64,000 nt of DNA. Source: G965279335 sp965279285 (lineage in GTDB: Bacteria > Pseudomonadota > Gammaproteobacteria > DSM-16500). Below the pieces are notes generated by a model. The model was not told the origin of the DNA and searched no databases. It saw only the letters and a list, made by a program, of their open reading frames with translations. Shown here piece by piece: positions 31,773-39,613 of the stretch (positions are counted from its first letter, which is position 1; each line of letters begins with the position of its first letter). Made by a program: the position numbers and the translations under genes. The stretch spans positions 310,001 through 374,000 of the forward strand of contig OZ257148.1 of NCBI GenBank assembly GCA_965279285.1. Reading direction: 5' to 3'.

Positions 31773-34462
31773 TAGTTTATTGCTCCTGTTATACCTGACC
31801 CACTTGGATACTTATCACGATAGAGATAGTTTTGCTTATTAATTCTATATAAAGCAGCTTCTTCCCAAGTTGATGGTACCCCGCCCTTCTTAGTAGTAAA
31901 TCTTTCAGCAAGCTTGATACTTAACGGCTGACTACCCTCATGTATTATAGCTTTAACTGGAATGTTAGCTCGACTCGCAGCTAATAATCTTGTATTATCC
32001 ATTGACACCAAGACGCCTCTGGAAAGCCTTACTACATCAATTGGAGCACCTTTCCATCCATTTATTTTCATACTCTGTGTTAGCGCATCAACATCATTAA
32101 CTGAGGCCTGAGTAAATTTTATTGCCGAGTGATCTAATGTTTGAATATCAGCTAACTTTGAAATCTGAGCAAACATCCCCCCTTCACTCACCACCCCCCT
32201 ACCAACAGCCGCACCCCTTGCAAACACCGCCGCTCTCCCAACACCCGAACCTACCCCAGCACTAAAAATCCCCACAGTAAGCTCACGCATAATCATTTTC
32301 GTCAACGCAGGTCCATCTGCATGACTCATCTCAACCAATCCATTTTTTATAGACTGCATCCGCATTGCATTTCTTTCCATTGAGCCTGCTGATGCTATTC
32401 CATAATTTGCTTTTGTATATGCGTTTAATAAGTCCCAACCCAATGTATCTAGAGCAACTAAGGTATCAATCGGATGCATAACTAAATTTGCAAGATCTGC
32501 CTTTCCTGCATCAACACCCTCAACAATCGCATCTGCATACCGCATAACGTTTTTATTTATTGTTCCAAAATCCGCTACAACAGTTGCTGCATCTGCTACA
32601 TTTGCCAGTATATTTTGAACACGGCTCCACGTTGATGATGATCTAGGTGTTGCTGTTTTACTATCACGCACATTTAATCCTATCGCTTGCTGTACCGCTT
32701 TTGCTAATGCTGAACGACTAACAGAAGACGCACCAACCATCGGGCTCACAGATCGACTTGATTTAACCTCCGCCTTCACCGGCACCACAAAATCCTGATC
32801 ATCAAAATCATGCGCTCTAGGATCAAAAATAGGCCGCATCGCTGCCCTTCTTCTCATCTCCATCTGATCTTTCACACTATTAATCCCTCTCGCCGCTACA
32901 TCAACTACCGACGATCCCAAAATCTGCGCTGCCATATTACTTATATCCGGCGAACCACCATACAATGCATTCATCGCTAACACTGCCGCCGTATTTTTAA
33001 ATAACGATTGCGCAACGTATTCACTCCAAGTTTGATTTGGGTTTGAAATTAATAATCCATTCATCGTCGCATTAATAATTGTCGAGCCTACTTCATTAAA
33101 ATTAAATTTCTGTCTAATACCTAATCTTATTTCCGCAACTTGCATCCCCGCATCTGCTGCTGCAAGTGTTGCAACCGTTTGTGTGGGTGTAAATTGCGCC
33201 GCTCTAATTCCTCCACCCACTCCCGCAAGAAAGCCTGCTTCTACCGCTGATTTTAAGCGAAATTTATCTTGCAAACCAAAATCCACCGCCAGCTCTTGAC
33301 CCAATGCATTACCCGCAGCTGCACCAACACCCGCACTAATCCCAGCTGCAAATGCACCGCCCAACACATCACTAAATATAGCTGTTAACACCGGCCCAAT
33401 ACCAAGGCTAATGCCCGCAAAAGTGGCTGCGCCAACAAGAACAATATTTAATAATTCCCTGAATGGATTTGATCTCTCTTCTTTAAATCGAGTTTCAACA
33501 TAAGGCATAAAACCTGCGCTTAATGCTGCAGTAAATATATCAAAATTCGTTACTTGCCCAACTCGATTACTACTACTGATATATTGCGGCATTCGAACCG
33601 GCATGTTTTGCACTAACTTTTGATCGGGATTCATACCATTCATTGCTGCAACTTGACCCGCAGTAAATCCACTACTGCTATCATTTTGCATTACATCTGC
33701 AATCGTCTGGCCTTCACCCATAATCGTTAACGTATCAGGTGAAGCCGCAGGGTATGATTGACTCACTGCTCGCGCTACAGTTGAAAGAGTCAATTGTTTT
33801 GCTGATTGACCCGATTGCACGGCAGTTTTAACATACGAATTACTATTAATGTCATTAACATAAACTGATTTACCACCTTGGCTCGTATTCGTTTGTAAAA
33901 AATTAGGTTTCAACTTACCATCAATTTGACTTGCTAATGCATCACGGTTAATCGTGTAAGTAGCCAGCGAATGAAATTGCGTGGTAGTAAAATTTAAATT
34001 TTCACGCGCGGTGGTCGATTTTTTATTTGCCATATTAAGCGGCACTGTCGTTCGCGCTAAGGGAAAACCATTCCAAATCGATGTCAAAATAGTCAGAGCA
34101 CTTTGATAAGGATCATTCGCTAAACTCGTACTATCATTAAAGTTTTGTATGCCACATAAATTACGATTAGCATCATAGAGGTTATTACTTTGCGCTGATG
34201 TATTGTAATAAGCATGACGATTAACAATCATCGATGATAACTGTGGCTTTTCAAATAAAACCACATTGTATTGATTATCATCATTGATAGATGCGGCGGT
34301 TAGAACTTCTTTTTGATCGACAGAATTTGCTTGCGCCGACAACCGAGATAAGCTCGTTGGATAATCAATATGTTCCGACACCGGCTGCGCAGTCGGATTA
34401 CCAGCAAAATTACTTTGAGTAACCGTGGTATATTTACCTTTCACAATTAATTGATTACTCAC
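31772..34462 (-). CDS. Orphan Rhs tip module with C-terminal ParB-like toxin domain
   Basis: An 896-aa protein from a GTG at 34462. It repeats residues about 4350-4917 of the giant Rhs protein (SNQLIVKGKYTTVTQ onward) and lacks the YD-repeat shell. The order is: Rhs core exit, LysM-like segment (GEGQTIADVMQND, DQVAAMNG-type), hydrophobic Gly/Ala-rich translocation region (about 335-420), linker, then a toxin of about 120 residues. The toxin has SMKINGWKGAPIDVVRLS and DNTRLLAASRANIPVKAII, a ParB/sulfiredoxin-like pattern found in polymorphic toxins. A SUKH immunity gene overlaps its stop. In frame sequence continues upstream to a TAA at 34517-34519 (the immunity stop), with Rhs homology from 34495. 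It may be silent until recombined onto the main gene. Confidence 0.8.
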   Translation of the reverse strand: MSNQLIVKGKYTTVTQSNFAGNPTAQPVSEHIDYPTSLSRLSAQANSVDQKEVLTAASINDDNQYNVVLFEKPQLSSMIVNRHAYYNTSAQSNNLYDANRNLCGIQNFNDSTSLANDPYQSALTILTSIWNGFPLARTTVPLNMANKKSTTARENLNFTTTQFHSLATYTINRDALASQIDGKLKPNFLQTNTSQGGKSVYVNDINSNSYVKTAVQSGQSAKQLTLSTVARAVSQSYPAASPDTLTIMGEGQTIADVMQNDSSSGFTAGQVAAMNGMNPDQKLVQNMPVRMPQYISSSNRVGQVTNFDIFTAALSAGFMPYVETRFKEERSNPFRELLNIVLVGAATFAGISLGIGPVLTAIFSDVLGGAFAAGISAGVGAAAGNALGQELAVDFGLQDKFRLKSAVEAGFLAGVGGGIRAAQFTPTQTVATLAAADAGMQVAEIRLGIRQKFNFNEVGSTIINATMNGLLISNPNQTWSEYVAQSLFKNTAAVLAMNALYGGSPDISNMAAQILGSSVVDVAARGINSVKDQMEMRRRAAMRPIFDPRAHDFDDQDFVVPVKAEVKSSRSVSPMVGASSVSRSALAKAVQQAIGLNVRDSKTATPRSSSTWSRVQNILANVADAATVVADFGTINKNVMRYADAIVEGVDAGKADLANLVMHPIDTLVALDTLGWDLLNAYTKANYGIASAGSMERNAMRMQSIKNGLVEMSHADGPALTKMIMRELTVGIFSAGVGSGVGRAAVFARGAAVGRGVVSEGGMFAQISKLADIQTLDHSAIKFTQASVNDVDALTQSMKINGWKGAPIDVVRLSRGVLVSMDNTRLLAASRANIPVKAIIHEGSQPLSIKLAERFTTKKGGVPSTWEEAALYRINKQNYLYRDKYPSGSGITGAIN

Positions 34463-34495
34463 AACGCGTTCTTTCTCATCTCGGCCTGTGACTGT
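32770..34495. repeat. Long direct repeat, copy in the orphan tip module
   Basis: These 1726 bases match 41016-42750 of the giant Rhs gene in the same orientation, nearly base for base. The Rhs copy has nine more bases (three codons before the QKE position). The repeat covers the conserved part just before the variable toxin tips. Homologous recombination between the copies could swap tips and would delete about 8.2 kb. Confidence 0.9.
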
Positions 34496-34516
34496 GTTTT
34501 TTTTACTACTCTCATT

Positions 34517-34780
34517 TTATCGAGCAGCTCTTAAAGGAAATACTATAACCACCTTACACTTGTTACAAATAAAGCATTCACTGCCTGGATCATGTGGCTT
34601 ATCTTTTGTTTTTTGATATACCAATCCTTCAACATCAGATTGAATTTTTTTTCTTAAGTCAGCTGATAAGTTATCATTCATCCAAATAACTTTATTCATT
34701 AATTCAGACTTTGAAACACTAAGAATAACGTTGCCTTCAGTCTCAGAAAATTTAAGGACGCAGTCTATTGATTGACACAT
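34517..34780 (-). CDS. Probable immunity protein of a decayed Rhs toxin
   Basis: An 87-aa protein from the ATG at 34780, chosen because TGAGGAGG stands just upstream; the frame is open eight codons further but lacks such a site. It has MCQSIDCVLKFSETEGNVIL at the start and a CFICNKCKVV motif (two Cys pairs) near the end. I know no named family. Its start lies inside the last codons of the toxin fossil at 34752-35138, the usual toxin-immunity overlap. The Cys residues hint at metal binding. Confidence 0.65.
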   Translation of the reverse strand: MCQSIDCVLKFSETEGNVILSVSKSELMNKVIWMNDNLSADLRKKIQSDVEGLVYQKTKDKPHDPGSECFICNKCKVVIVFPLRAAR

Positions 34781-35138
34781 ATTGATGATCCTCCTCAAGC
34801 TCAATTTTACTAATTAATCTAAGCGACTCATTAAAATTATTTATAAAAAAATTGATCGCCCTTACCAATCCCAAAATTCAAACTAGCGTTAACTACACCG
34901 CCTGGAATACGTATATTCTGTGATAACTCATATATGCCCACCAAGGGTATAACCAAGCACGGGATTAGATCTAACTTACAAGCTCTCAAATAACGCTTCT
35001 CGAGCGTATCTTGCTGCTAATAAGGTTCGTTCAGAAGTATAATAAGATGTCTGTCCAGGCAACCCACCATAAACAATATCACCTTTATTTAAATAAACCA
35101 TTGACCACTCATTAGCATTATATCCAGCTAAAATCTAA
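34752..35138 (-). pseudogene. Rhs toxin-tip fossil (YGGLPGQ-type domain)
   Basis: The frame from about 35138 reads NEWSMVYLNKGDIVYGGLPG and then QTSYYTSERTLLAARYAREA, followed by LFESL and a TAA that replaces a likely Gln codon. After VRSNPVLGYTLGG, a one-base shift leads to ELSQNIRIPGGVVNASLNFG, GKGDQFFINNFNESL and a stop at 34752-34754. This pattern is familiar as a toxin domain at the end of Rhs proteins; its enzymatic activity is unknown to me. No Rhs core is attached. The following immunity gene is intact. Confidence 0.65.
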
Positions 35139-35220
35139 TTTTTACATATAAACTGAAAAACTGGATATACTGATCAAACAATAAAAATCTTATTACACTA
35201 ATTAGAAGCATTTTCTGAAA

Positions 35221-35616
35221 CTACTTTTTATCATCTGTTAAAAAGTCTTTAACTATATCCTGAGCACCAGCAGGTGAAACATCAAACCCCTCAGAACAGC
35301 CAGGATTAATTACCAAGCCAACATTTGGTGGCAGGCGCATCAAAACTTCTTTTCCTTTCATAATAAAACACTTTTTTACATTATTTTTATACATTTCCAA
35401 AAAAAATGGCGAGGCAAATACTGATAGCATACTTTGTCCTTCCTTTTTAAAAAACAAAGGAACAATAAAGTCACCTTCTTGTGTTTCAACTGCGCTTGGT
35501 ACAATTAATTCACTTTCTAAAAATATTTTGATAAACTCATGTAACGACATCTTACCACCACTTACATCTATCAATGATTGCGCTAAATTTTTATTTTCTA
35601 CAATTTTTTTATTCAT
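35221..35616 (-). CDS. SseB-like domain protein, probable immunity protein
   Basis: A 131-aa protein. The region from about residue 32 has ESELIVPSAVETQEGDFIVP, then SMLSVFASPFFLEM, and finally LMRLPPNVGLVINPGCSEGF, which corresponds to the SseB N-terminal domain pattern. Proteins with this domain occur as immunity proteins in polymorphic toxin arrays. It starts one base after the stop of the truncated Cys-rich immunity gene upstream. A matching toxin is no longer present. Confidence 0.7.
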   Translation of the reverse strand: MNKKIVENKNLAQSLIDVSGGKMSLHEFIKIFLESELIVPSAVETQEGDFIVPLFFKKEGQSMLSVFASPFFLEMYKNNVKKCFIMKGKEVLMRLPPNVGLVINPGCSEGFDVSPAGAQDIVKDFLTDDKK

Positions 35617-35617
35617 T

Positions 35618-35806
35618 TTAATGTGCTACATCAGGATAATACTTTTTTACATCTTCATAAGAAATCACAGCAGAAAACCGCTCATGCTCTTCCCAATAAG
35701 CACCACACTCCAAACAACGGTATAATATTGTATGCCTTAAAGTATTTATACTAATTTGGGAAGGAATCTTACCTTTCTCCCATAAGTTTCTACATAATTT
35801 ACAACC
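35618..35806 (-). pseudogene. 5'-truncated Cys-rich immunity-type gene
   Basis: An open frame of 62 codons without a start codon. It runs from GCKLCRNLWEKGKIPSQISI through LYRCLECGAYWEEHERFSAV to DVAH and a TAA at 35618-35620. The paired CxxC motifs suggest a zinc-binding fold. It resembles small proteins encoded after Rhs toxins. Its 5' end joins a scrap of Rhs tip sequence (35810-35906) at a stop codon, so the gene start was lost in a rearrangement. Confidence 0.55.
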
Positions 35807-35809
35807 TTA

Positions 35810-35906
35810 AAGTCCTGATCATTAAAGCCATACATTCTAGGATCAAAAATGGACCGCATCGCTGCTCTTCTTTTCGCCCCTATCTGATCTTCCCACGCGC
35901 TGCTAC
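35810..35906 (-). pseudogene. Scrap of the conserved Rhs pre-toxin junction
   Basis: About 97 bases match the Rhs segment that encodes VDVAARGINSVKDQ and RRRAAMRPIFDPRAHDF in the giant gene. A deletion of about 12 bases and point changes break the frame. It marks another former tip module in the array, now reduced to its junction. Confidence 0.7.
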
Positions 35907-35927
35907 ATCAACTAAATCAAGCACTGA

Positions 35928-36209
35928 TTATTCAACAACCACCCCAATATTTTGAAAACTCATTGCATCAGTAAAATTTTTTAATATTTCTTTTTGTCGT
36001 TCCGCTGGAATTAAAACCCCATCATCCCACTTAGAAAATGCTTCTAAACTTACTATTTCACAAAATCTTCCATCAGGTAAACGTCCATTATCAACTTCGA
36101 TCGATATACATCTAGAACCTTCTCTATATTCAATTACAAATCTTCCTACAGATTGAACAACAAATCCTTTGTCACTTTTAACTCCTTCTTTATTTAGCCA
36201 TGTAAACAT
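35928..36209 (-). CDS. Imm74-like immunity protein
   Basis: A 93-aa protein with MFTWLNKEGVKSDKGFVVQS, RFVIEYREGSRCISIEVDNG and FSKWDDGVLIP near the end, a pattern I associate with the Imm74 immunity family. It starts 14 bases after the stop of the toxin fragment at 36223 and is therefore the presumed antidote of the toxin interrupted by the insertion sequence. It is intact although its toxin is not. Confidence 0.65.
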   Translation of the reverse strand: MFTWLNKEGVKSDKGFVVQSVGRFVIEYREGSRCISIEVDNGRLPDGRFCEIVSLEAFSKWDDGVLIPAERQKEILKNFTDAMSFQNIGVVVE

Positions 36210-36481
36210 CTTTCAACCTCTCTTAATAATTACTAAAAGCATATCTTGATTTTAAATTTATTTCATCAAGGCCTAAAATATTTCTATTCTCTAATAACGC
36301 AGATTGTTCTTGTCTATAAATACTAATTGGCCTAACTACACCAACAACAGACCTTACTTGACCACTCGCTTGTTTAATCATTTCAATAGAAACATCAGAC
36401 CATATTTGAAGTATTTCTTCGCGTGAAAAAGGTGAGTCGGGAGAAAATAAATCCATCTCTTTTAACCAGCTACCACCAGGA

Positions 36482-36484
36482 GTC
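36482..36484. repeat. Target-site duplication GTC, left
   Basis: GTC next to the left end of the IS is repeated at 37762-37764. A 3-bp duplication is normal for IS3-family insertion. Confidence 0.7.
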
Positions 36485-36559
36485 TGATCTTGCTACCATT
36501 TAGTAGACACGTCGAAGAGAAACAAAGAGTATAATCTTTGTAACTTTTAGAGGTGCACA

Positions 36560-36859
36560 ATGAGTCGACGTAAATCAAGAGCGTATGATAAAGAATTTAA
36601 GTTAAATGCGATAAGACTTTTTTTAGAAAGCGATCGCACATCTAAGCAAATTAGTGCCGAATTAGGTATTCCAGATGGAACTTTGGTCACCTGGGTAAGA
36701 AGTCATAAAAAGGATGGTGCTGAGGTTTTTCCAGGTAAAGGGTTTGTAAAACCATCAGATACGGAAGTAATCAATTTACGTAAAGAGCTAGCAATTGCTC
36801 GTGAAGAAAGAGATATTTTAAAAAAAGCATTGGGCATCTTCTCGTCACCGCGAAAATGA
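36560..36859 (+). CDS. IS3-family transposase OrfA
   Basis: A 99-aa protein with an N-terminal helix-turn-helix (AYDKEFKLNAIRLFLES, QISAELGIPDGTLVTW) and a C-terminal leucine-zipper-like helix (VINLRKELAIAREERDILKK). It binds the terminal repeats. Its stop overlaps the OrfB start (ATGA), and the A7 slippery run near its end may give the OrfAB fusion that is the active transposase in this family. Confidence 0.93.
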   Translation: MSRRKSRAYDKEFKLNAIRLFLESDRTSKQISAELGIPDGTLVTWVRSHKKDGAEVFPGKGFVKPSDTEVINLRKELAIAREERDILKKALGIFSSPRK

Positions 36860-37746
36860 AATATCAGTTTATGCAGCAGCATGCAACTGAGTTCAGTTTA
36901 AAGAGGATGTCCAGCGTATTTAGCGTGTCGCGTAGTGGATACTATAGATTTATTAAAGTAGGATTATCAAATCGAGCTAAGGAAAATATGCGCTTGTTAA
37001 CGGAAATTAAAGTAATACACAAGGATAGCCGCCAAACCTATGGTAGCCCACGTATTCATGCTGCATTAGGACATCAAAATGAAGTTTGTTCACGTAAACG
37101 TGTGGCACGCCTGATGAAGAAGATAGGCTTGCAAGCTAAAATGAAAAAGCGATATAAAATAACAACACAGCAAAACCCCAAAGCAACAGCTGCTCCAAAT
37201 TTGTTGCGGCAAAATTTTACTGCTGAGATGCCTAATCTGCGCTGGGTAACCGACATAACATACATTGCAACCGCAGAAGGATGGTTGTATGTAGCTGCTG
37301 TGTTGGACTTATTTTCTCGTCGCATAGTGGGGCTTGCTATGAGTGAAAGAATGACGGTTGATTTAGTGTTGAGCGCTTTAAATCAGGCCGTTATCCATAG
37401 GAAGCCCACAGAGGGGTTAATGCACCATTCCGATAAGGGCAGCCAGTACACTAGTAAAGATTTCCAAAAACAGCTTAAGGTCCACTCTATGGTCGTTAGC
37501 ATGAGTGGCGCAGGCAATTGTTATGATAATGCAGCCATGGAAAGTTTTTTCCATACACTTAAAACAGAGCATACATATTTTGAACATTACGTTACGCGCG
37601 AACAGGCAAAGCAAAGCATTTTTGAATATGTGGAAGTTTTTTATAACCGTCAACGGTTACATTCCACCTTAGGGTACTGTTCACCAATGAATTTTGAAAA
37701 AAAATGGGATCAACAACAGGAGGTTTCTTTTCTTAGTGTCCACTAA
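36856..37746 (+). CDS. IS3-family transposase OrfB (DDE integrase core)
   Basis: A 296-aa catalytic subunit. After an HTH_21-like N-terminal region (TYGSPRIHAALGH) the rve domain shows the DDE triad: D in WVTDITYI, D in HHSDKGSQY and E in NAAMESFFHTLK. The C-terminal FYNRQRLHSTLGYCSP is typical. All key residues are present. The stop codon at 37744-37746 lies inside the right terminal repeat. Confidence 0.95.
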   Translation: MKYQFMQQHATEFSLKRMSSVFSVSRSGYYRFIKVGLSNRAKENMRLLTEIKVIHKDSRQTYGSPRIHAALGHQNEVCSRKRVARLMKKIGLQAKMKKRYKITTQQNPKATAAPNLLRQNFTAEMPNLRWVTDITYIATAEGWLYVAAVLDLFSRRIVGLAMSERMTVDLVLSALNQAVIHRKPTEGLMHHSDKGSQYTSKDFQKQLKVHSMVVSMSGAGNCYDNAAMESFFHTLKTEHTYFEHYVTREQAKQSIFEYVEVFYNRQRLHSTLGYCSPMNFEKKWDQQQEVSFLSVH

Positions 37747-37761
37747 AAGGTTGCAAGATCA

Positions 37762-37764
37762 GTC
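37762..37764. repeat. Target-site duplication GTC, right
   Basis: Second copy of the GTC flanking the IS; see 36482-36484. Confidence 0.7.
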
Positions 37765-38355
37765 ATCTCCAGAGTAATTCCTCCATTGGAACGAGCAAAC
37801 TCTTGTGATAACTTAATACCTTCACCACCTCTACCAAGTCCAGACCATAATATTAGCTAGTCTTTTGGTGTCTTTGAGCCCAACTCTGCTACTAATCTTA
37901 CAACGTTATCAGGAGACAAACCAGTAAGTGGATGCTTTGTTACTAGCTGCATCATACCCTCTGAGGATTTAGCAAACATCCCCACTTCGCTCGCCACCCG
38001 TCTACCAACAGTCACACCCCTTGCAAACACCGCCGCTCTCCCAACACCTGAACCCACCCCGGCACTAAAAATCCCCACAGTAAGCTCGCGCATAATCATT
38101 TTCGTCAACGCAGGTCCATCCGCATGACTCATCTCAACCAATCCATTTTTTATAGACTGCATCCGTATTGCATTTCTTTCCATTGAGTCTGCTAACGCTA
38201 TTCCATAATTTACTTTGGTATATGCATTTAATACATCCCAACCCAGTGTACCCAGCGCAACCGATGTATCAATCGGATGCATAGCTAAATCTACAAGCTC
38301 TGCTTTTCCTAAACATTTACTCGGCCTTGATACTCCACATAATTTATAATCTTAT

Positions 38356-38823
38356 TTATTCTTTCTTTAAATAGGCTTTAACAGCTTCATTAAATAAATA
38401 TTTTTTTTCTTCGCCTGTTAATTTATTCCAGCATTCATGTTTAACAGGCAGAATATCTTTTGCAACAAACTCGGTTGGAGTTGTTCGACTCCATGACGCC
38501 ATATTCCTTGAGCCACAGCTAGGACAACCTGGAAAGGCATCAATTTGATATTGGCTTCCATCTTTTGCCAAATCACAGCTAATACTAAAAACTGATTGAA
38601 AAAAATCACTATCATTTAAACGATTAGTATTTTTAATTATTTCATTTTCTTTAAACAAGTTATCAACCTCATTAAAAACTTTATCATCAAATGAATGTAA
38701 ATATACAGAGTCATCCACCTTATTACTATGCATTATAAACACACCATATGTTTCAGTTAACTCAGGTGATTTGAAAACAAACTCACAACATCCACAGCGA
38801 TAATTATATAGAGATGGTTTCAT
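38356..38823 (-). CDS. Probable immunity protein with zinc-ribbon-like Cys motifs
   Basis: A 155-aa protein, family not recognised. Cys pairs appear at the start (YRCGCCEFVF) and in the second half (FPGCPSCGSRNMASW), a layout that suggests one zinc ribbon with a long insert. It is located between two toxin fossils in the array, with no intact toxin before it, and its stop is directly followed by a truncated tip module. Its role as an immunity protein is inferred from position only. Confidence 0.6.
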   Translation of the reverse strand: MKPSLYNYRCGCCEFVFKSPELTETYGVFIMHSNKVDDSVYLHSFDDKVFNEVDNLFKENEIIKNTNRLNDSDFFQSVFSISCDLAKDGSQYQIDAFPGCPSCGSRNMASWSRTTPTEFVAKDILPVKHECWNKLTGEEKKYLFNEAVKAYLKKE

Positions 38824-38873
38824 TCTTGTACTTCTTTAATAAATATTGACTTTGAAAATATTACCTCTGCTAT

Positions 38874-39176
38874 TTACAATTGATTTTTTAAAAAACATTC
38901 ACTTGCATCAAACAATTCATCTTTTAAAATCTCAAGCTTATTATTTTCTTCAATTAATGGAATGCCATTTTTATGAAGCACTACATCTGAAAACGACCCC
39001 ATACCCCCCTTAAACGCCTGATCTAATAAAGCTACAGCCTCTTTTTGGTTATTTTTACTATCCAAATTTGTTAAAATGTATTTAAAATACTTCAGCCAGT
39101 AATTCTCCTCCCCAAGTTCAAGCAAAAGAATTATTTGAAAAATTAAACTTTCTATCTTTTTTCTTGGATGTTCCAT
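38874..39176 (-). CDS. DUF6966-like immunity protein
   Basis: A 100-aa helical protein with LLELGEENYWLKYFKYIL and FKGGMGSFSDVVLHKNG, resembling small proteins of the DUF6966 type that occur beside toxins. Its start lies inside the last codons of the toxin fossil at 39152-39549, so it was the cognate immunity gene. It is intact while the toxin has three in-frame stops. The family name is recalled from pattern and should be treated with care. Confidence 0.6.
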   Translation of the reverse strand: MEHPRKKIESLIFQIILLLELGEENYWLKYFKYILTNLDSKNNQKEAVALLDQAFKGGMGSFSDVVLHKNGIPLIEENNKLEILKDELFDASECFLKNQL

Positions 39177-39549
39177 AAGAGCTTCTCTTGTAACGAAAAT
39201 TTATTTATTACTCTAATTCCAGAATTTAACCGCGGCTTCTCAATGAAGCCTTGCTGTGTACCACCTATGTAAATATTTTTTTGAGGAACAGCTTCATCCA
39301 GATGAGCAATTGTTCACTTCTGTATAACTACTTCATACCTTGTATTTACAACCAAGAAACTGCCTCCAGGCCCTTAAAAAATATTTTTTTCAACCCTCAT
39401 CTATAACTCACCAGCTGGATTTCCTAATGTAAAAAACTCTTCTAACGATTTAAATTCATCAAGAGGTTCGCCTATAATAAAAATTTATTCATTACTTTAA
39501 CCACCAGATTTAGTCATAACTTCTCAGCTGAAGCGCTAATACTGCTCAT
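39152..39549 (-). pseudogene. Rhs toxin-tip fossil with three in-frame stop codons
   Basis: One frame reads GEPLDEFKSLEEFFTLGNPA-GEL, stop, MRVEKNIF, stop, GPGGSFLVVNTRYEVVIQK, stop, TIAHLDEAVPQKNIYIGG, TQQGFIEKPRLNSGIRVINK and ends at TAG 39152-39154 inside the immunity gene. The frame is kept across all stops, so the decay is by point mutation. A short ATG frame at 39549 with a strong GGGAGGTG site before it (MSSISASAEKL) is out of frame with this. The toxin type is not recognised. Confidence 0.6.
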
Positions 39550-39613
39550 ATGAACACCTCCCTAATTAACATTCATTAAAATTTATTTTTTAAGCAGAAA
39601 GCTACCTAAAATT

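Larger units (their letters stand above)
36485..37761 (+). mobile_element. IS3-family insertion sequence (1277 bp)
   Basis: Imperfect terminal inverted repeats begin TGATCTTGCTACCATTTAGT on the left and TGATCTTGCAACCTTTTAGT on the right (minus strand), continuing to GACAC. They start with TG and end with CA as in IS3 elements. Two overlapping frames encode the transposase. An A7 run at 36820-36826 gives a slippery site (A AAA AAA) from which a -1 shift leads into the second frame without a stop. Both frames are intact, so the element may be active. It is flanked by GTC duplications and lies within a toxin gene. Confidence 0.92.
36223..38353 (-). pseudogene. Rhs tip module fossil, interrupted by a stop codon and an IS3-family element
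   Basis: From about 38353 the minus strand carries a partial copy of the tip linker; after a frameshift it is open from 38282 (MHPIDTSVALGTLGWDVLNA). At 37857-37859 an in-frame TAG stands where a Gln codon would fit, and the frame goes on with LILWSGLGRGGEGIKLSQEF to LEMT. There the IS (36485-37761) is inserted. Beyond it the frame resumes: removing the IS and one GTC copy gives LEMTPGGSWLKEMDLFSPDS in frame, ending with DEINLKSRYAFSNY at 36223. The toxin domain resembles others at Rhs C-termini; its activity is unknown. The 3' part from the ATG at 36456 could be translated as 77 aa but is a fragment. Confidence 0.8.

Noticed and set aside
36223..36456. A separate 77-aa gene
   Set aside because: Reconstruction across the IS shows it is the 3' fragment of a toxin module, with sequence homologous to the tip continuing upstream of its ATG.
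37857..38282. A separate 141-aa gene starting MHPIDTSVALG
   Set aside because: It matches the middle of the orphan Rhs tip module, and its stop codon is a nonsense mutation with the same frame continuing as toxin sequence.
39516..39549. Short frame MSSISASAEKL with a strong Shine-Dalgarno sequence
   Set aside because: Only 11 codons; it is more likely the start of an old toxin gene now shifted out of frame than a functional leader peptide.
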